A DNA stretch of 9,586 nt, taken from Candidatus Micrarchaeia archaeon. Its GTDB lineage: Archaea; Micrarchaeota; Micrarchaeia; Anstonellales; JAHKLY01. Under the pieces are notes generated by a model, which had not been told where the DNA came from, did no database searches, and saw only the letters and a program-made list of their open reading frames with translations. Made by a program: the position numbers and the translations under genes. The DNA lies in contig JBAZFO010000041.1 in assembly GCA_041653315.1 (NCBI GenBank), forward strand, positions 1 through 9,586. Reading direction: 5' to 3'. Shown in pieces: positions 6,487 through 9,586 of this stretch (its first letter is position 1; the number at the start of each line of letters is the position of its first letter).

Positions 6487-7002
6487 ATGAATAATAAAGA
6501 CCTTTTTATTTTACAAATTAAACAAGAGGGTATATCTAAAGATGCTTATGAAGTTTTAAATAAAAAAGATAAAGAAAAATTAGAAGAGATTAATGGAAAA
6601 TATTATTTGAAAAAAGAATATAAAAATAAATTAAAAATTGTGATGACAGGAGGTGTATTTGATATTCTGCATTATGGACATATATATACTTTAGAAAAAG
6701 CAAAAGAAAAAGCAGATATCTTAATTGTAATAATTGCAAACGACAATACAGTTTTAAAAAATAAAAATAGAAAACCAATACATTCACAAGAACATAGAAA
6801 AAAGATAGTTGAATCATTAAAACCAGTTGATTTATGTTTAATTGGAGGAGAAAATCCTTTAGAAATGGCTGAAAAAATAAATCCGAACTTAATAGTTTAT
6901 GGTTATGACCAAAACCCTTTTATTACTAATTATCCATATATTAAATTAGATAAAAATGAAGAGTATAAAACATCTAAAATTATTGAAAATTTAGGTATTT
7001 AA
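6487..7002 (+). CDS. Cytidylyltransferase-like nucleotidyltransferase, probable archaeal FAD synthase (RibL-like)
   Basis: This 171-residue protein has the HxGH nucleotidyltransferase fold: GGVFDILHYGHIYTLEKAK (55-73) with H62-Y-G-H65 binding the nucleotide triphosphate, the NRKP segment (94-97), LKPVDLCLIGG (111-121) and LIVYGYDQNPF (135-145). The order and wording of these segments resemble archaeal RibL FAD synthases, which adenylylate FMN, but glycerol-3-phosphate cytidylyltransferase-like enzymes share them. The C-terminal ISSFT-type motif appears only as YKTSKII (160-166). An N-terminal extension of about 48 residues precedes the fold and looks helical and charged. The gene is first in an operon with the MscS gene 10 bases downstream, and it diverges from the AbiEii-like gene. 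The ATG has no Shine-Dalgarno sequence. Confidence 0.8.
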   Translation: MNNKDLFILQIKQEGISKDAYEVLNKKDKEKLEEINGKYYLKKEYKNKLKIVMTGGVFDILHYGHIYTLEKAKEKADILIVIIANDNTVLKNKNRKPIHSQEHRKKIVESLKPVDLCLIGGENPLEMAEKINPNLIVYGYDQNPFITNYPYIKLDKNEEYKTSKIIENLGI

Positions 7003-7012
7003 AGTGAGTTAA

Positions 7013-8065
7013 ATGGATTTTTTAAATATAACAGTTTTCGGAACAACTATTATCAATTATGCATATTTCCTATTCATTACTCTAGGAACCATAATTTTAG
7101 CAAAAGTAGCTTATTATATCATAAAAGGAACAATAAGTAGATTTACAAAAAGAACAAAAACAAAATTAGATGATTTATTAATGTCTGCATTAGAAAAGCC
7201 ATTTATTGTTTTAATTTTAATATTTGGAGCACAATTTGGGTTGGAATTTTTATCTTTACCAAATGGCTATGGAAATACAGCACAAAATATTTTGGGTGTT
7301 TTATTAACATTTAATATCGCATGGTTTATTGTAGGAGTTTTAAATTCATTTATTGAAAATTATGTTGAACATTTAACAAGAAAAACTGAATCTAAATTAG
7401 ATGACCAAATATTGCCTATTTTCAAAAAAGGAGTATTCGCAATTGTTTTTATTTTAGCTTTGATTACTGCATTAAATAACTTTGGTTATGATGTAACAGC
7501 TCTTTTAGGTGGTTTGGGTATTGCTGGTATTGCTGTTGCAATGGCAGCTCAAAGCACATTAGGGGATTTATTAGGTGGAATTAATATATTCACAGGAAGA
7601 CCTTTTGAAGTTGATGATTGGATTAATTTTGGAGGAAAAGGAGGACAAGTAACTGAAGTTGGTATGAGAAATACAAGATTAAAATCTTTTGATGGAACTT
7701 TATTAACTGTACCAAATTCTATTTTAGGAAAAGAAATAATTGAAAATTATACAAAAGCAGAAAAAAGAAGAATAAGATTTAATATTGGTTTAACTTATAA
7801 TACATCTACTAAACAAATTGCAAAAGCAAAGGAAATTTTATTAAAAATTACAAAAGAAATTGAAGGAATTGAAAAAGACAGCGCAACTGTACATTTTAAA
7901 GAATTTGCAGATTCTTCAATAAATTTAATGTTTACTTATTATATAATTGACACAAGCAAATTCTTAGATATTCAAGATGAAGTTAATACTAAAATAAAAG
8001 AGCGCTTTGATAAAAACAAATTAGATTTTGCTTTCCCAAGCCAGACTATTTATTTGAAAAAATAA
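7013..8065 (+). CDS. mscS: MscS family mechanosensitive channel
   Basis: This 350-residue membrane protein is a small-conductance mechanosensitive channel that opens under membrane tension and releases solutes in hypo-osmotic shock. Hydrophobic helices are visible at about 12-37, 62-80, 92-113 and 136-156, followed by the Gly/Ala-rich pore helix (161-190; LLGGLGIAGIAVAMAAQ then STLGDLLGGI). The family signature continues as NIFTGRPFEVDDWI (191-204), followed by the cytoplasmic beta domain (VTEVGMRNTRLKSFDGTLLTVPNS, in two parts 213-225 and 226-236) and an alpha/beta C-terminal domain. Four helices including the pore helix's predecessor make it one or two helices longer than E. coli MscS. The start follows the upstream gene's stop by 10 bases, with GTGAG five bases before the ATG, so the two are cotranscribed. 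It converges on the reverse transcriptase gene with a 27-bp gap. Confidence 0.93.
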   Translation: MDFLNITVFGTTIINYAYFLFITLGTIILAKVAYYIIKGTISRFTKRTKTKLDDLLMSALEKPFIVLILIFGAQFGLEFLSLPNGYGNTAQNILGVLLTFNIAWFIVGVLNSFIENYVEHLTRKTESKLDDQILPIFKKGVFAIVFILALITALNNFGYDVTALLGGLGIAGIAVAMAAQSTLGDLLGGINIFTGRPFEVDDWINFGGKGGQVTEVGMRNTRLKSFDGTLLTVPNSILGKEIIENYTKAEKRRIRFNIGLTYNTSTKQIAKAKEILLKITKEIEGIEKDSATVHFKEFADSSINLMFTYYIIDTSKFLDIQDEVNTKIKERFDKNKLDFAFPSQTIYLKK

Positions 8066-8092
8066 GTGATATCATGGATATAAAAGAAAAAT

Positions 8093-9130
8093 CTAGATTA
8101 ACAAAAGTGAAAATTCAAAATTTAAACTAGCTCTAAAATTATATAAACCAATTCCCCCTTGCTTTAGATAACCATTTAAACCTAAGATAGAACAAACAAT
8201 ATGTTTTTTCATAAACTTATCACAGTAAGAATACAAAAATTCTTTAAATAAAGCTATTTTTTCTAATATTCTTTTTCTATTGTTCTTTTTTAAGCGCTTA
8301 TAATAATAGAAAATTCTAAAACCAAGAAAAGTTATTCCTTGCGCAATAAAGAATATTTTTGATTTTCCTTCATGAAGCGAAAGAAAAAGTTTCTCTTTTA
8401 AAAAATCACTTATTTTTTGTTTAAAATAAAAAAGATATGTTTTTGATCTGTGGAAGATTACAAAATCATCAACATATCTTATATAATATTTTACTTTTAA
8501 ATTGTGTTTTATAAAATAATCTAAAGTATTTAAATACACATTCGCAAAAAATTGGCTTGTTAGATTTCCTAAAGGCATTCCTTTATTTATTATTTTAGTT
8601 TTATGGTTTATTAAAATGATTTTTATTAAATTTATAATTTGTTTGTCTTTAATTTTTCTTTTGATAATATCTAATAAAACCTGCTGATCAACTTCTTCAA
8701 AATAATGTTTTATATCTGCTTTCAAAACAAAGCCTTGTTTTGAAACTTTTCTTTTGAAAAAGTCAAATCTTTTAAGAGCTAAGGAAGTTCCTTTTTTCTT
8801 TTGATTTGCGCATGAATCATAAATAAAGGTTTTTTCAAAAATTGGTTGAATTATATTTATTAAAGCATGATGTATTATTCTATCTCTAAAATCAGAAGCG
8901 CTGATTTTTCTTGTTTTTGGGTCTCTAATTGTGAAAACCTTTAATGGTTTAGGTTTGTATGTGTTGTTTATTAATTCATTTTGTAATTGTTTAAGATTTT
9001 GTTCTAAGTTTTTTTCAAAATCTAAAACATACTGCTTATTTGATTTTCTTATTTTAGCTTTTTCAAAAGCTAAATTTAAATTTTCATAAGAATATAAAGA
9101 AGAAAATAAATTCTTGTAAGTTTTTGCCAT
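8093..9130 (-). CDS. DGR reverse transcriptase
   Basis: This 345-residue reverse transcriptase copies the template RNA with errors at adenines. RT motifs occur in order: FRDRIIHHAL (81-90), CANQKKKGTSLAL (107-119), ADIKHYFEEVD (138-148) with the first metal-binding Asp D139, GMPLGNLTSQFFANVYLN (184-201), YVDD (219-222) with the catalytic aspartates, GKSKI (255-259) and GITFLGFRI (265-273). The LGNLTSQ sequence is the hallmark of DGR enzymes; group II intron RTs have QGxxxSP there. There is no maturase or endonuclease domain, and the length suits DGR RTs. The C-terminus is basic and helical. The ATG at 9130 has no clear ribosome binding site and lies about 30 bp after the template repeat, so the RT mRNA and the template RNA are probably one transcript. 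A weak hairpin (ATATC-ATG-GATAT, 8069-8081) follows the stop. Confidence 0.95.
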   Translation of the reverse strand: MAKTYKNLFSSLYSYENLNLAFEKAKIRKSNKQYVLDFEKNLEQNLKQLQNELINNTYKPKPLKVFTIRDPKTRKISASDFRDRIIHHALINIIQPIFEKTFIYDSCANQKKKGTSLALKRFDFFKRKVSKQGFVLKADIKHYFEEVDQQVLLDIIKRKIKDKQIINLIKIILINHKTKIINKGMPLGNLTSQFFANVYLNTLDYFIKHNLKVKYYIRYVDDFVIFHRSKTYLFYFKQKISDFLKEKLFLSLHEGKSKIFFIAQGITFLGFRIFYYYKRLKKNNRKRILEKIALFKEFLYSYCDKFMKKHIVCSILGLNGYLKQGGIGLYNFRASLNFEFSLLLI

Positions 9131-9159
9131 TTTAAAACCGATTAAAATAAAACTCTAAA

Positions 9160-9252
9160 CCTATGAGTCATTCTGAAGGAATTGCCAAGCCTGTTGTTGA
9201 AGTTGAGGTTCCTGTTGTCGTTGTACCTGTTGCCATGCGGAAAGCCAGCATC
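9160..9252 (-). repeat. DGR template repeat (TR)
   Basis: Read on the minus strand in the frame of the target gene, this segment encodes D-A-G-F-P-H-G-N-R-Y-N-D-N-R-N-L-N-F-N-N and then R-L-G-N-S-F-R. Seven AAC codons and one AAT stand at the positions to be varied; AAC is favoured in DGR templates because adenine changes there reach many amino acids without making stops. The core 9173-9223 aligns without gaps to the variable repeat at 9536-9586. Similarity weakens but continues to 9162. In-frame TAA and TAG lie at 9253-9258, just beyond the probable 5' edge, which I set by them; the true edge needs the rest of the variable repeat. The segment is more GC-rich than its surroundings. A 64-codon plus-strand frame over it is a shadow. 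Confidence 0.92.
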
Positions 9253-9334
9253 CTATTAGCCAATTTATTCTTTAATCACCTCTGCTTCAGGTTTCACAAA
9301 CTGCGCTACTATCTGTTGCAAATGTATTTTATAT

Positions 9335-9385
9335 CTGGTTTAAAACCAGCCTTATAAATTGACATGTGGCTCTAGGTTTTAGAGC
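9335..9385 (-). other. Palindrome and hairpin upstream of the template repeat, possibly part of the template RNA
   Basis: Between the terminators and the template repeat lie a 15-bp palindrome (9335-9349, CTGGTTT-A-AAACCAG on the plus strand) and a 6-bp hairpin with a 5-nt loop (GCTCTA at 9369-9374 and TAGAGC at 9380-9385). The second overlaps a 12-nt stretch (9373-9384) that is complementary, with one bulge, to 9153-9163 on the other side of the template repeat. These may shape the RNA that is reverse transcribed. The remainder of 9253-9430 shows no gene I can support. Confidence 0.4.
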
Positions 9386-9430
9386 AAATAAAAATTAGAA
9401 AAGAAAATTTATAAATTTATCTTAAATTTA

Positions 9431-9452
9431 AAAAAACCTGGCTTCGCCAGGT
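9431..9452 (-). terminator. Intrinsic-type terminator hairpin after the DGR target gene
   Basis: On the minus strand ACCTGGC-GAA-GCCAGGT (9452-9436) forms a 7-bp GC-rich stem with a 3-nt loop and is followed directly by a run of T (9436-9431). The GCGAAGC centre is an exceptionally stable mini-hairpin. It lies about 50 bp after the target stop codon. Because stem and T-run are oriented for minus-strand transcription, it probably ends or attenuates the target mRNA before the template repeat. Confidence 0.6.
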
Positions 9453-9456
9453 ATTT

Positions 9457-9496
9457 AAAAACAAAAAAAACTAAAAAAAGAAAAAAACTAAAAAAA
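9457..9496 (-). terminator. Array of five T-tracts after the target stop codon
   Basis: On the minus strand five T runs of 5 to 8 bases (9496-9490, 9487-9481, 9479-9473, 9470-9463, 9461-9457) follow one another, separated by one or two bases, starting three bases after the TAA of the target gene. Successive U-tracts without a hairpin are the normal archaeal termination signal, so this is a strong candidate for the end of the target mRNA, backed up by the hairpin that follows. Confidence 0.6.
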
Positions 9497-9498
9497 CT

Positions 9499-9586
9499 TT
9501 ACTCGCTACCTGCGGTAGCGTCGATATAAAACACCCTGAAGGAATCGCCAAGCCTGCAGCAGAAGAAAAGGTCCCAGTCGTCGCCG
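9499..9586 (-). CDS. 3' end of the DGR target gene (variable protein, C-terminus only)
   Basis: The last 29 codons of a minus-strand gene are visible, ending in TAA at 9499-9501. The peptide reads G-D-D-W-D-L-F-F-C-C-R-L-G-D-S-F-R-V-F-Y, then I-D-A-T-A-G-S-E. The frame matches that of the AAC codons in the template repeat, so variable positions fall on codon positions 1 and 2. Compared with the template-encoded residues, N became G, D, D, F, C, C and D, and R became W. DGR targets usually end in a C-type lectin fold whose last strands carry the variable residues, and the SFRV ending resembles the GFRV end of such domains; the family is inferred because the body of the protein lies outside the window. 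Two adjacent variable Cys are unusual. Confidence 0.85.
   Translation of the reverse strand, partial: GDDWDLFFCCRLGDSFRVFYIDATAGSE
9504..9520 (-). other. Stem-loop just after the variable repeat, candidate retrohoming recognition hairpin
   Basis: CGCTACC (9504-9510) and GGTAGCG (9514-9520) are perfect inverted arms of 7 bp with a 3-nt loop, inside the last codons of the target gene (A-T-A-G-S). The well-studied Bordetella phage DGR needs a hairpin or cruciform a few bases after its variable repeat for efficient target recognition. Here the hairpin lies 4 to 15 bp after the end of template/variable similarity, depending on where the end is placed. Confidence 0.6.
9525..9586 (-). repeat. DGR variable repeat (VR), 3' part
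   Basis: Bases 9536-9586 align without gaps to 9173-9223 with 38 of 51 identical. Of 13 mismatches, 12 are at template adenines (minus-strand sense), affecting 12 of the 18 adenines in the stretch; the one exception is a silent C-to-T at 9568 (CTC to CTT). Towards 9525 the similarity becomes patchy and includes non-adenine differences, as expected where the initiation site of homing differs between the two repeats. The 5' part of the repeat lies beyond the window. Confidence 0.92.

Larger units (their letters stand above)
8093..9586 (-). mobile_element. Diversity-generating retroelement (target 3' end, template repeat, reverse transcriptase)
   Basis: On the minus strand the order is target gene with C-terminal variable repeat, template repeat, reverse transcriptase, a standard DGR layout. 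The RT carries the DGR-type LGNLTSQ motif, the template repeat is full of AAC codons, and the visible 51-bp template/variable alignment differs at 13 positions, 12 of them template adenines. DGRs copy the template RNA into cDNA with errors at adenines and install it in the variable repeat, diversifying a ligand-binding protein. The left boundary is the RT stop codon; the right part of the element is cut by the window edge. No accessory (Avd-type) gene is present between the variable repeat and the RT. Confidence 0.93.

Noticed and set aside
6590..6817. Minus-strand frame of 75 codons, hydrophobic
   Set aside because: Shadow of the HxGH nucleotidyltransferase; its hydrophobicity comes from the complement of Lys-rich codons.
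8093..9130. Group II intron or retron origin for the reverse transcriptase
   Set aside because: No maturase or endonuclease domain, the motif is LGNLTSQ rather than QGxxxSP, and a template/variable repeat pair is present.
9265..9330. Minus-strand run of about 20 codons ending in VKPEAEVIKE and a TAA
   Set aside because: The wording looks protein-like, but the frame is closed by a stop a few codons upstream and has no good start; at most a gene remnant before the template repeat.
9163..9357. Plus-strand frame of 64 codons over the template repeat
   Set aside because: It is the antisense of the AAC-rich template repeat and part of its flank; the Val/Pro-rich translation is explained by complement of AAC/AGG codons.

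Overview
The window is strongly AT-rich, densely packed DNA. Its gene content points to an archaeon: a deoxyhypusine synthase, an RibL-like nucleotidyltransferase, A/T-rich TATA-like boxes about 25 bp before start codons, T-run terminators, and only occasional Shine-Dalgarno sequences. The small AT-rich genes and unfamiliar secreted proteins would suit a DPANN lineage such as Woesearchaeota or Pacearchaeota, but that is inference; no rRNA or other marker gene is present.

Left part (1-2342): two overlapping plus-strand genes for exported proteins I do not recognise. The first enters from outside the window and has a Cys-rich N-terminal half; the second is a membrane-anchored acidic protein. 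Middle (2467-5542): a deoxyhypusine synthase, an unrecognised minus-strand gene, a roughly 415-bp non-coding stretch with two families of short tandem repeats, each carrying dyad symmetry, and a PLP-dependent amino-acid decarboxylase of the ornithine/arginine/diaminopimelate/carboxynorspermidine superfamily. The synthase and the decarboxylase may act in one polyamine-to-hypusine route, although the synthase has unusual substitutions in its amine-binding region.

Next (5532-8065): a minus-strand pair with an AbiEii-like nucleotidyltransferase and a small DUF6922-like partner (toxin-antitoxin-like). It diverges from a two-gene plus-strand operon of a RibL-type nucleotidyltransferase and an MscS mechanosensitive channel. 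The 51-bp divergent promoter has one symmetric TTTAAA box almost equidistant from both start codons.

Right end (8093-9586): the most notable system, a diversity-generating retroelement (DGR) read on the minus strand. In order of transcription it comprises the 3' end of a target gene with its variable repeat (VR), a hairpin just after the VR, T-run and hairpin terminators, an Asn(AAC)-rich template repeat (TR), and a DGR-type reverse transcriptase. Over the 51 bp of TR and VR visible in both copies there are 13 mismatches, and 12 fall at TR adenines, the signature of adenine-directed mutagenic retrohoming. Most of the target gene, and any accessory protein gene, lies beyond base 9586.
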